From Anaspis maculata (taxonomy: Eukaryota > Arthropoda > Insecta > Coleoptera > Scraptiidae): a stretch of 64,000 nucleotides of DNA. The stretch covers positions 63,157,787 to 63,221,786 of the forward strand of contig OX421962.1 in NCBI GenBank assembly GCA_949128115.1, given 5' to 3'. Positions within the stretch are counted from its first letter, which is position 1. The number at the start of each line of letters is the position of its first letter. The translations under genes were made by a program, and so were the position numbers. The notes below the pieces were generated by a model. The model was given only the letters and a program-made list of their open reading frames with translations, made no database searches and was not told where the DNA came from. Of the stretch, positions 47,644 to 58,529 are shown piece by piece.

Positions 47644-50600
47644 CTAGCCGGTAAGTGTAGCCAAGTCACTGAGGAATCCTTCAGGGGTAAGAATGTGTGA
47701 GGATCCAATTATGATTTCCCAGTTCTTTTGGGCGTTGGTGACTTCGTAGGCGCAACGGATTTCTGAAAAACTCATTCCTCCAACAACAAAGACAAGCAGA
47801 CGTGGGACGTTCTTCACAGTTTGTTGGGCTTTGTCTTTATGCCAGTGTCCATATCGATCGCTTAAATAAAAATTAATAATTTAGTCACAAATAAAAAAAA
47901 ATCGCAGAAAGAGACTTTTTTGGCGGCCCTTCAAATCTAACAATTGATGTTTTCAGTACACTAACCTTCTTGGGGCATGATAACCGCTTGTTTGGGCCCT
48001 TCCGGCCAAGAATGGGAAATGCTTGTGATCCAACTTATCCTCAATGCAGTCCTCCATGATGTCTTTGATTATCGGCGTCCATCGCGACATTTGGTATGTC
48101 TGTTCAGTAATACGCTCTTTCCTTGGAACTGTATACGGTTTCTTCCTTCCACCTCCCTAGAATAATGAAACTTGATTCATGAAACAGTCTGCAGTGGCGA
48201 CGTTGGAGTCGTCGTGAATCTAGGTTGTCTTCAAAATAATTTCCAAACCATTACAAATTCTAATGACTACTTCCAGCAAATGAAATTTGGAGGAAGAAAT
48301 GCGGTAATTTTTTGTGAAAGAATTATTTCGATTGCTTAGCTGCCGCAAATGGTAAATTTTTTGTGCAGTGAAGTCACCCGCGGAGAATCACATTTGAATC
48401 CAGTTTGTATCAAAATAAATGGAACTGACTACATCATAATAGGACAATAGGTGCTTTACAGCCACCCAGGTACAGGCCCGTATTACATCATTTTGACGGG
48501 GCCATGGTGCTATTCATGTACTCGTGGGTTATAGGGCGATTGCATGTAGGGGAGCGCTTGCGGCGCCGTTTGCCACTTGGGGACTTTAGGTTTATCAATT
48601 GGTATTGCAAATCGCCAAATCGTGTGTCATAATTGTCAATCGCGTGATTTTGGCACTTGAATAAATTAACATTTATCTCGCCACACCAATTGCCCTATAA
48701 ATGTTGTGTGTCACACCGCGCTCAAAATTCAACAAAACAGAAATGGCATAAAATTCCACAAGTTCCCCACCAATGAAGCTCTGAAGAAGCGATTTGCAAA
48801 ACATAAACAAACGAAACTAATCAATAATCTGGATCTGGCGCAAGCGCACTGTGCCACCGAACCAAAGCCACCAAGTGGCGACAAGCTGAACCAACATCAT
48901 GTAATTGCCCTATTCTGCGAAGATTACATATCACGCCGTCTCTAGATACGAGCATATTTGAGTCGCCCGCTAGTTTTATGGGTTTGCGGTAATTGCAGGT
49001 GAAATAGGAGATTTCGTTAATTTTGAAAAGGACTTCAATAGATATGGTACCTCTGAATATCTACTGCAGCTTGAGATCTCGTCGGTTCAACTGCATTTCT
49101 GTGCAGCTTTGCTTACAAGGTGAACGATTAATAATAGTAGATATTCACGGATCACGACCCGCTGTCATCTTTCTTATTTGCTGTTGACTAGTAACTTTGC
49201 TTCAGACCGAGAAGACCTTCTTTTTCGTTGTGTATGACACATGCTCATTTAATAGAAAAGAGAATACTTACATCACTAATAACGTTGACTCCAAGGAATC
49301 CGAGGTTGGAAATGGTCTGTTTGTCCTTGATTTGAGCGTGCGTCGCCAATTTCGATAAATTCTCATCTGTTATCCCATTCTTTGTCATGGCATATAAGGC
49401 GATGATGCGCATCTTGTCGTACTCATTGGTGATCTTTGGGTCGAGCAGAATCGGAACAATGTTCCTCATGTGGTCTTTGATTTTCTCTCCTTCGGCATCA
49501 GTTCCCATGGCCAAATCCTGCTCGACCTTGCACAGCTTATCGATGTAGCCTTGGTAGGCCTTCATGCAATCCTCGGCCAAGTGCAGGTGTGTGGCGTACT
49601 TTGACAGTTCCTTCTGGTACTGCGGCATCTTCTTGATCATCTGACTGAGATCTTTCATGGATTGCTTGTCGCTCTGTGTCATGCGTTTGGAGTCGGTGAA
49701 TTTCTTCAGGTTCTTGGTGACGCTCTGTGAGACCACGGCGATGTGCTGGTGGCGGAGTTCCACCCAGAGCTCGTCGTTTTCGTCCAGGAGAACTTCTTTG
49801 ACGACCCCAGCCGACGCTTCGTATTTGTACACGTCATTTTCGATGGGCAGCAGATCATACGCCATGGCTTGGAATGTGAGTTCGTGAAGCAGGGGAGACA
49901 CGCAATCAAAGCCGCGGTCCAAGATCAAGAGCTGAGATCGAGCTTTCTCGGGGCCTTCGCCCATTGTGGGTTCGTCGGCTTTGTAAGCGTCCAGTTTTTG
50001 CTGGATGAGCTGGGCCAGTTCGACGTTGCGGTCCCAATCGCTGAAGAAAATATTCCTTAGTTCTCGCTAATCATTATTATCTCTCGTAAGGTTATTACCC
50101 TACAAATTGGTTACACTTCATTTCTAACCAGAGCTATATCTTCACTCTGAACTATTTTGACAATAGTGATCAAAGAGGAGAAATCTCGGAAAACTTCAGC
50201 AAATACAAATACATAATTAAAAGACTTTTATTTTCCAAGCAAGTCTAAACAATTGAATGGAGACGCATTTAGTGCGAATTGCAAATGATACTCCAAAAAG
50301 AACGTTAAAACAACAACTAAAAACTTTTAATCTATTCCAAGAGCGACTTGTCTTGCTTTGAACTGAACTCAATTTATTGTTGCTGTGACTATAATAATTC
50401 ATAAGAATTAAGTCACTTTATGGACATTACTCACAGCTAACTAGAGGCATAAACCATGTGATTGTGAACAACTACTGAACATGAAAAATATCGAGGAAGA
50501 AGTCCGTATGTTCTCTCAGTGGCTTTTTACGCAATAAAATGAAAACTAAAATTGTCTCGAAGTCAGCACCGCATAATTTGAAATCAAAAAAAAATTACGA

Positions 50601-53600
50601 TACGTCCGCTGTAAAGGACAGCCTCCAAATAAATGAACACCCGGTATACGACAATTAAAGACCGACAAAAACATACCTTCGATATCTGACTGATGGGTAT
50701 TCGCCGAGAGTTGCACACAATGTGGCAATCTGTTCAGCCATTCTTTCCATATTTGCATTGCGTGCTGCTGCGAATGATGGATCATAACTACATTGGAATG
50801 TATCGGGAGAATCCAACGAGAACACCTAAAATCACATTACTGTTGAGAAAAAACTCGTTTTATGAAATAAAATGTTTTAAGCATGCAGCAAAACTGTCAC
50901 TGCTACTGATGATTCTACCATAAAAAGACAAGAAACCAAGCGTGAGTGAAGAATGCAGAGAAAGTTCTATGTACTTAACGTAAAGGTTTCATTTTGAATC
51001 ATGATTCAAGAGAAGGTAGAGCACACGTTTGGTACCTTTCTACAATAAGGCATGCAACAAGAAATAAGCACAATAAAAACAGATTTATTGCCTACCTAAA
51101 AAAAATTGAACCCAAAAATCATAACATGGAACAAGACACAACACAACACACCTGTGACTCATACGGTAAGAAGGCAATGTTGATCTCTTTCAAAGTTTTA
51201 ATTTTCTTAGCCGCCCCAGATTTGCACAGCTCGTTAAAGAGCTCTTCCGGGCAAACTATCACGAAACAAAACACGTTATAAATTCGGCTGGACGGGAAAA
51301 ATTTAAATTCATCCCTAAGAAAATGATACAACAGTCTATTTCCATAGGTTCAAATCTTTAGCAGTTTCCTCTGGGAGTTCCCAGTGCGCACTATTCTTCT
51401 ACTCTTGACGTCAGAGAAACTTGCTAGAAAGCTCAGTTATTGGTCTATGCTTACAGTCAAGGCAGTTCGGTATGCACTTTTGTCCCAATGAAAATAGTAT
51501 ATTGGATAGTACCAATAAAAAATAAGCATTTGCTAATTTGCATTTGCTTATGTTTATTTTTTATTAAAACTACCCATTGTTTTATTAGGAGTAGAAGTGG
51601 TACTTTTAGTCGCGTGTCTGTAGGTTTGATGTAGGCAACTACAAACGAGCCACAAAACCACTTCTACTCTGAATGAAACATGCCACTTTTCCTTCAAATA
51701 ATGAATGTAGCTTCAATATCGGAGTTTTCCAAGCCCGGTCACGGTGATGCTTTTTGACGTTTGAAGAAAACGCTATTAGCACTTTTATTATATTTTTGGC
51801 TATTATAGCAGAAGTTTATAAACCTTCACGCTAGGCTAGATGAAGGAAACTTATAACACCCTTAAATTCCTATAAAGCAGAAATACAACAAAAATCGAAA
51901 TCCAACATGTGTGATCAACATTGAGTGTTAGTCCAAGTAATCCCAGATAGTAGACATGTTAAGATTGTAGTACGTAAGTATTGGTTAGAAGCACAAAGCA
52001 TCATGGACAAATTTTGTTAAATAAAATCTATATGTACCTGTTGTTCAAACGGAATAAAAGCCACGTTAATTTCTTTCAAAGTTTTAATGTATTTCGCTAT
52101 CGATGACTTGCACAACTGGCTAAATAGGGCATCTGGACATGCTGTTGGAATGACAAAGAAAATGAATAAGAGATTTGAAACATATTTTTGGTTTCAGACG
52201 TGGCAAAGTTTTTCATTACAGAAAGAAATAAAAACAATAAAATAAACTGTTCCTATTTCAATGTATTAGTTCCTCCATTATTATACCCTCCATTATATAT
52301 AAACACTGATTGTGGAGATACTTGCGTCCAGTTGCTTAGTTAGAGTTGAACATCTTTGGTTTACCTTTCAACTAGGCTTTGTTGTCAACGATTTTACTGT
52401 TGCAACATTTAGTTCCAGTGATAAAACCAAGTTAAAGAGTTCATCTTGAACTGAGCAACTGGGCCTTGGCGGAAAAAAAAGGGCGAGTCACTGCAGAAAT
52501 TAGAAATGTAGATACCTAGGTAGGTAATGTAATTAATTTTCATAAACGGGTGGAATACAAATTTCAAACAATTACTCATTACCTAAAAGTTTAATACTAC
52601 TCTGTTTTGTACCTGACTGCAACACTGACTAACTGCGGAATATCTGTTGTTTATGAAGGCAAAAACTCAAGAATTCTTGATTTTATAAAAATACTTAGCT
52701 ACATTTCAAACGATTCAAGATGCCTTATAATCAGCTCTAGTTACGTTAACTCCATCTTTTTCTAGACTTCTGTTGGTAACGAAACACATCACATTCACTT
52801 CTACAGACATTTTGGACATCAAGTCCATGAGGGTGAGGACAAATGCTGGAATTCCCGATTCCAAGAGAATAATTTTATGGCGTCACACTATTCCTTCCAG
52901 CGTACGCCAAACAATAGAATCAAGCGGTGCGTGGTCCCTTCCCCTTTCTCCCTTCCTCTAGTTGCTCCCTTCCCCTCCAGACGGTTTATTACAATCAGAG
53001 TAAATCAGGGAGAACCATGCGTGGATGGTCGGCAATTTTTATTTCAGATCTTTCTTCTAGACACCATTCTGAGGGTTTGTGATTTTGTTCAACAAAACTT
53101 AAGAGATGGAGTTAACGTAACCGGACCCACCTTGTCTTCTTTCCTAATATCCGCAATAGACCATATTAATTATTCTCACTTTCCCCTTCCACTAGTCATT
53201 TGTAAGTTAGGTATGTGCCTGTGACCATGCGCACTGCAGTAGAAGATCTCGCGCGCCACAGCATGCATAGAAAACGGAACTTTGCTGTCGCTGTCAGAAT
53301 TTACGATTTCAAGGTGTTTTCTTGATTCTTGGGACGTTTTAACATTTTTAACCATACTATTACGTGACGGCTGACGCTCGGTTCGCTTTCAAGCGCTGTC
53401 AAAATTCTCGTTAGCGGGAGTTGTGCAATAAAATATGGCGGGTAATTTGAAATTGTTTTGGATTCAAAAACCCCATTCTAAATTGCTTCGCATAAACTTC
53501 ACAGCAAGATTTTCCATTTCATTATGGTGAAAAGTAGATCAGGTGTTTCTTTTTACACACTTGCTATGTTATACATTCGTTGAAATTGTCAATTTGCACC

Positions 53601-56600
53601 TTGAATTGATCATTTTACAAAGTCATTCAACATGCATATTCTTATGGGAGTTTCAACCCAGCACATGTGGTTGTCTCTCTCCCCGATCTGCGACTGCGCT
53701 CTGAATAAATAATATGGTCAATTAAAATCGCTAGGGAAGTAAATATCAGAAACTGTTCAGCATTAAAAATTAGTATTATACCCCGTTTTTATCAGACAAA
53801 ACTGTCCTAGTTTTCCAGCATTTGACTCGGCCTTTTAAAATGACTTGACTTCATAATTACGAGAAAAATGATGTTACCTTCAGTGAAAAAGACATGGGCT
53901 CCTCGATACATAGGTCTAGGGTTTTCGAAGTCGTTTATCAAAGAATGGACTGATTTCTCAGATGGCGTGATGAGATATACAGCCTCCATCGTTGCTAAAG
54001 GTTCACGTTTCTTGTGGATGTCCTCAACCACTACAACGTTAATACAATATCATAACAAATAGCAGAATCCTCACGGGCATGAGTTTCATGAGCGCATTTT
54101 TGGAGTGCGAATGAGGAAATGAGTATGTATCCTGTTCACTGTCACATCTATATGTATACAAGTTATTCTAACAGTACCTACCATGAAAAAAATCATCACT
54201 TTTTTGTAAAAAAAAAGAGTAAATATTTGAATTTCATCAAAATCGGCTCTGATGAATATCAATATCTACCTACCACATTACAATAGATAATTTTAAGTTG
54301 AATTGAAATTGGTTCAGGTGTATGACAAAGTCCAATTTTCTATAACTTTCTCAGTTCTCCAGACAATATGAAAAAAGTATCAAAATTTTTCAGAATTGAA
54401 ATTTGGATGATTTGGAGAAAAAAAATTTGAGGGTTCAGTACCTACAGATAACGGATACATTTTAAACACTTTTTTACAACCACGAAACCAACTCTGTTAC
54501 CTTCTACGCATGATTATTAGTCGCCACCGAGGAGGAAATCACGATCACGCTTATAGTTTCATTGCAGCTGAGTTGTTTAGGTCGTACCTTCTACTCTTCT
54601 TTGCGGTGCTCATGCCCATCTCAGGCCCACGCGCAACATTGTTTTATTGGTAAGTCATGAGTCACTGTGGCGTACGGTTGCGGCCAAAATAAAGTGGACG
54701 ACAATGTCAACGAGTTGGCTTGCTGTCATGCGACGTTTAGGCCAGAATCCTGAAAAATCTGTCAACTGTCGCCCAGTTCAAGAAGGCCGCAATAGTACCT
54801 GCTCTAATTTTCCACTGAAATGATGTAGGCAACCAACAGTACAACAACATCCATAAACTTAAACTGTCTTTTAACGCGTTGTTCCTTCTTTATTTTTTTT
54901 GCAAAAATTTCTGGATAATCCGCAAATTTTATTTGAGAATATCATCATACACACCATTCTGAGTGGTTGGCCAATTTTTTTTGATTGGCTTTGCTTGTGG
55001 CCGTTATCTGTACCGTACCAAAATTTAGAAGTAGAAACACAAGAAACGCTGAAATTATGAAAAAAAAGTTGACTATCACTTCACTTGTCATCAAAACTAA
55101 AAAAAGATTCCATCAAGAATCATTAAGCTAATTTTGTGTATATTTCCTCAACTGTGTGGTATCAGCAGGTAGTTTTTGCTTCTCAGAAGCAACTAATTCT
55201 TTGTATGTACTTATACCTTTTCTCGACTTAAGTGTTTGTTCCTCGGGAAGCAAGAATTAGGTACCTATTATAACTTGGGTTAATCTTTGAATCACCAAAA
55301 TCAGATCCATGATAGGAAAGCTATGACCCATGGGGTTTTAAATACAACACCTATACAAACATAAGTTACAGTAGGTACACTTCGCACCCTCTGCGCCCAA
55401 CTCATACCCAATAATTTATTATCAAGGACTTGAGAAAATGAGAATAATAAGTGGTCAAAACCCACTTCAACTAGGTAGGTCATACCTAAAGAGCTTCTAG
55501 CAGAATATAAATGAGGGACTGAGTTCCAGAACTTGTCTTGGACTTTATAAAAAATGGACTGTAGCCACCTACTTGTTTTTGGATAAGACGAGTTCTGGAA
55601 CTCACCTCGGGTTCCACCAAAATTTCAAGAGCAGATTAATGGTGGATTCATGCATGGAAATTTAAAATTTAAGATTTAACATTCAAGTGTTCACCCATTG
55701 GTTTCTCATGTAATAAAATTAAATGGTAAATTTTAAATTTCTATGCATGAATCCACCATTAATCTATCACGCTGATAGTTACTATGCACCAGCGAATAGA
55801 ATGGCCAGTTGCTTAGTTACTATGAGAGTGATAAATTTATCGCGCTGATAAAAGTTTGGTGGAACCCGAGGTCAGTCCCTCAAGTGATTTATAATGTTTT
55901 TTTGATGAGCTTTGGCACAACGTATAAACAATTATATTTATACAATTCTTTACACCTATATTTGGTTTGGACTCGAATAAATAAATAATTTTTTTACAAT
56001 TATCAGTCTTTATCCACTCATCATTCTCATATCCTCTAATCAGATTCTTATTCCTCTTTTTCAACTCACAAGTTATGCCTTCAGCTGATATATCATGCAT
56101 TTTACAGCAAGCAGACACCATTCTCATAGCCAACTGATCAACCACGAGAACTCTCCATTCCACATTGTGTTGTCCTGCAGGTCCATTGCTTTTTTTCGGC
56201 AACTGCCTCAATTTGACGACTTCATTCATAATTTCTACAAAAATCAATGTGTCAATGGTGGTAGCCCCAGAAGCGGAGTAGTTTTTTATAGGTATGTGGG
56301 TGTATGTGGCGCGTATAGTTTAAAAATAGGTCAGTACAAGATGGGTTGGGGTAGGCTACGTTAATACGCCTACTGGACAATATTGACATTGGTGACGTCA
56401 TTAGCACCCCACTCATATTTCAAAATATAAATCAATAATATAAACATCTATTTTTATTATTCTGAGGTCACTTTAATACTCAACTAATATCGCGACATTT
56501 TGTCACATTCAGTTCTCAAAAATCAAGTTATCATTGACGCGATGCGGCAAAACGATTCAACAAAACAAATTAGGTTGGAAGAAACGTCAAAAATTCAGGA

Positions 56601-56662
56601 AATTCGCCGAGAAAACTGTCAATTTTGTACTTACTGAGACCCACTTGGGCTTTCAAAGCCAT
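47644..56662 (-). CDS. Rop: Rop / Munc18-1 (Sec1 family syntaxin-binding protein)
   Basis: Exons, minus order: 56635-56662, 56070-56234, 53878-54030, then 52038-52141 (4a) or 51152-51255 (4b), 50677-50825, 49272-50040, 47966-48156, 47644-47860. All borders are GT-AG and phases agree; 591 residues with either exon 4. SM proteins clamp syntaxin and template SNARE assembly for neurotransmitter and other secretion at the plasma membrane. Signatures: [21 protein letters not shown] (domain 1), the exon-4 KTLKEIN helix, LLILDRGFD (domain 2), [13 protein letters not shown] (domain 3a), [13 protein letters not shown] and RCAYEVT near the end. The ATG at 56660-56662 starts MALKAQVG, as in other SM proteins. 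GC-rich sequence at about 56,830-56,940 lies upstream. Introns carry a THAP-element remnant, the 530-bp repeat and several MITEs. Confidence 0.97.
48528..48925. pseudogene. P-element-like remnant with THAP fragment
   Basis: TIR-like ends TATAGGGCGATTGCATGTAG and CATGTAATTGCCCTAT. The plus-strand interior reads [18 protein letters not shown] and continues to about 48,945, the middle of a THAP (C2CH) DNA-binding finger. The leading CC lies in another frame, so the domain is broken. THAP domains head P-element transposases. The left end matches the element at 1,946. In Rop intron 6. Confidence 0.65.
51152..51255 (-). CDS. Rop: Rop alternative exon 4b
   Basis: 104 bp between acceptor tgatag and donor GTGTGT. 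Encodes [14 protein letters not shown] and then [19 protein letters not shown] (35 residues with the split codon). Same length and phases as exon 4a; 23 of 35 residues are identical. It keeps the F and E that match Munc18-1 F115 and E132. Confidence 0.93.
52038..52141 (-). CDS. Rop: Rop alternative exon 4a
   Basis: 104 bp between acceptor ccaacag and donor GTACAT. Encodes [17 protein letters not shown] and then [18 protein letters not shown]. Phases (1 in, 0 out) are identical to exon 4b, so one and only one copy must be used to stay in frame. Confidence 0.93.
52742..53123. mobile_element. MITE, about 380 bp, TIR GTTACGTTAACTCCATCT
   Basis: An 18-20 bp perfect terminal inverted repeat at both ends. 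The interior has no coding sequence. In Rop intron 3. Confidence 0.75.
53195..53722. repeat. 530-bp dispersed repeat, copy 2
   Basis: Direct copy of 21,923-22,452 with scattered substitutions and one or two small indels. In Rop intron 3, about 155 bp before the minus-strand donor of exon 3. Confidence 0.88.
55515..55885. mobile_element. composite inverted repeat in Rop intron 2
   Basis: Outer arms ACCTCGGGTTCCACCAAA (55,606) and mirror (55,855). An inner palindrome runs from 55,635 to 55,768 with arms ATTAATGGTGGATTCATGCA. A third small hairpin is GAGTTCCAGAACTTGTCTT at 55,519. Confidence 0.75.
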
Positions 56663-57134
56663 TTTGATGGATTTTTCGATTTCTAGTGGAATTAAAAGCA
56701 CAAACTGATCGAATCAAGAAGGTAAGGTGAATTTACTGCACTATCAATCCACCTCCCCTTGACGCACTCGCTGTGACTCATACACCACAGCCTGTCGGAT
56801 TAACAACAGTCCATACTCCATTCAGCTTCCGGCGCATACCAAGGTCTGCCGACTGCCGGGTGCCGGGCGTCCGAGGAGGGCGAGGGCGAGGACTGAGGAC
56901 TGACCGGTACCCGGTACCCACCGTATCTGTGCCGGTTTTTTTTCAATTAATGAATTTCAGTTAGCTATGGAAGTGGAAACGTCCAACACTCGATTTATCA
57001 TCTTGTGTTACTTGGCTGGCCGCCTCAAAAGCGTAATTCGAATCAAGTAGCGGAGCTGTACACCGAATTATCGCAAAAAAATCAAGAATCCCATAAAGAA
57101 CCAGTATTTCAAATTTAGATTGCTTTTAAAATAT
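56663..57134. promoter_or_regulatory. 5' flank of Rop with GC-rich island
   Basis: At about 56,830-56,935 the sequence turns GC-rich (CCGGGTGCCGGGCGTCC, GGGCGAGGGCGAGG, GGTACCCGGTACCC). That contrasts with the surroundings and fits a promoter of a broadly used gene; no TATA box is clear. Confidence 0.35.
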
Positions 57135-58330
57135 AAACAAGCGAATATGCCTAATGGGCATGAGGCTCAGTAGCGCACTTCCTTTTGAAGGATTAGTGAA
57201 CGCAAGATGTTAAGTAACTATATAGGGTTCTACTCTACCGTTATTTGGGCTAACAATTTCAATATGGCGGCCAAAATTTCGGCAGAATAATGAAATTGGG
57301 CTTGAAAATCAGAATGATCGTACTAGCTAGACAAGGGTAAGTTCCAAGTTTCATGAAAATCGTTCCACTAATAAGAGATTTCAATATGGCGGCCAAGATG
57401 GCGGCGAAATCATGAAACTTAGCTTGAAAATAAGAATGATCATCCGAGACAAGGATAACTTTCAAGTTTCATGAAAATCCTTTTACTGATACGAGATTTC
57501 AATATGGCGGCGAAGATGGTGGCGAAATCATGAAATTCGGCTTGAAAATAAAAATGATCATACGAGACAAAGGTCAGTTCCAAGTTTAATGAGAATTGTT
57601 ACACTAATAAGAAATTTCAATAATGGCAGCCAAGATGGCGGCAGAATCATGAAATTCAGCTTGAAAATAAGAATGATCGTAGGTACTAGACAAGGATAAG
57701 TTTCAAGTTTCATGACAATCGTTCCACTAAAAAGAGATTTCAATATGGCAGCCAAGATGGCGGCGGAATTATGAAAGCCAATCTGCCTATCTGGTCCTTC
57801 AGGACCTAAGCTATCCATCGGATAAAGTTCAATTTTTAAGGGCTGTAGCTTTATTTCCCGAAGAGAAGTTCAACTTCTTCGAAGTGCACAGGAGATCTCT
57901 GGTTTTTGATAAAAATGATAACGATGTATGGATAACAAAAATAGTGCCCATTGGTCACCCTTGGGGGACATCAGCTATCCATCGGAAAAAGTTCCAAGGC
58001 TCTTGCATTAATTCTCGAGAAGGAGTACATCATCCTAGTTTCTACACGGACAGACAGACAGACAGACAGACATACAGACGAACCGGCCACATAAGCGTCA
58101 TTCTGTTACTTATAAAAGAATGTTTTCCTACTGATTTCGACCTCAGGAACAATTTTTTTTATCGAAAAACCGAAGAAATGGTAGTCTGTCACATGATTTT
58201 TAGTGACACCTACCTACTTTTTTTGTTATTGAGCGAACATGTTTCATAGTTCGAGTGCCATTATCCTTCAGGTACCTAGTAATGCCTATTTCAAAATGTT
58301 AAATAGTGTTGATGGCACGTCTGATTTTAA
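57135..58330. repeat. composite repeat unit A, copy 1
   Basis: Starts CAAGCGAATATGCC and TGGGCATGAGGCTCAGTAGC. It contains the 118-122 bp tandem array, a (GACA)n run at about 58,052-58,075 and GAACCGGCCACATAAGCGTC after it. It recurs directly at 63,338 with fewer tandem units. Confidence 0.85.
57254..57775. repeat. tandem array, five units of 118-122 bp
   Basis: The block TTTCAATATGGCGGC recurs at about 57,256, 57,378, 57,496, 57,614 and 57,737. Each is followed by GCTTGAAAATAAGAATGATC and CAAGTTTCATGA. Minus-strand frames across it are a by-product. Confidence 0.93.
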
Positions 58331-58529
58331 ATTTGTAGGGACGCGTATATGCGCCGAGCCGTAGTTTTGCGGTCGTTTCAAAAATTTATAACAATTGACC
58401 CGAAGATCGTATCGAAGTGGAGTTTTTGTCAGAAGAAAGTTCAAATTGTTCTCTAAATATATTCCTGTACATGTAGTAATGTATTTTCATAAAAACATGT
58501 AGCTACCCGCATATCGTATAGTGCAAGCG

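Noticed and set aside
57259..57818. Minus-strand proteins with repeated ILAAILKSL and MKLGTYPCL
   Set aside because: They are translations of the 118-122 bp tandem array, with no start, domain or codon bias of a gene.
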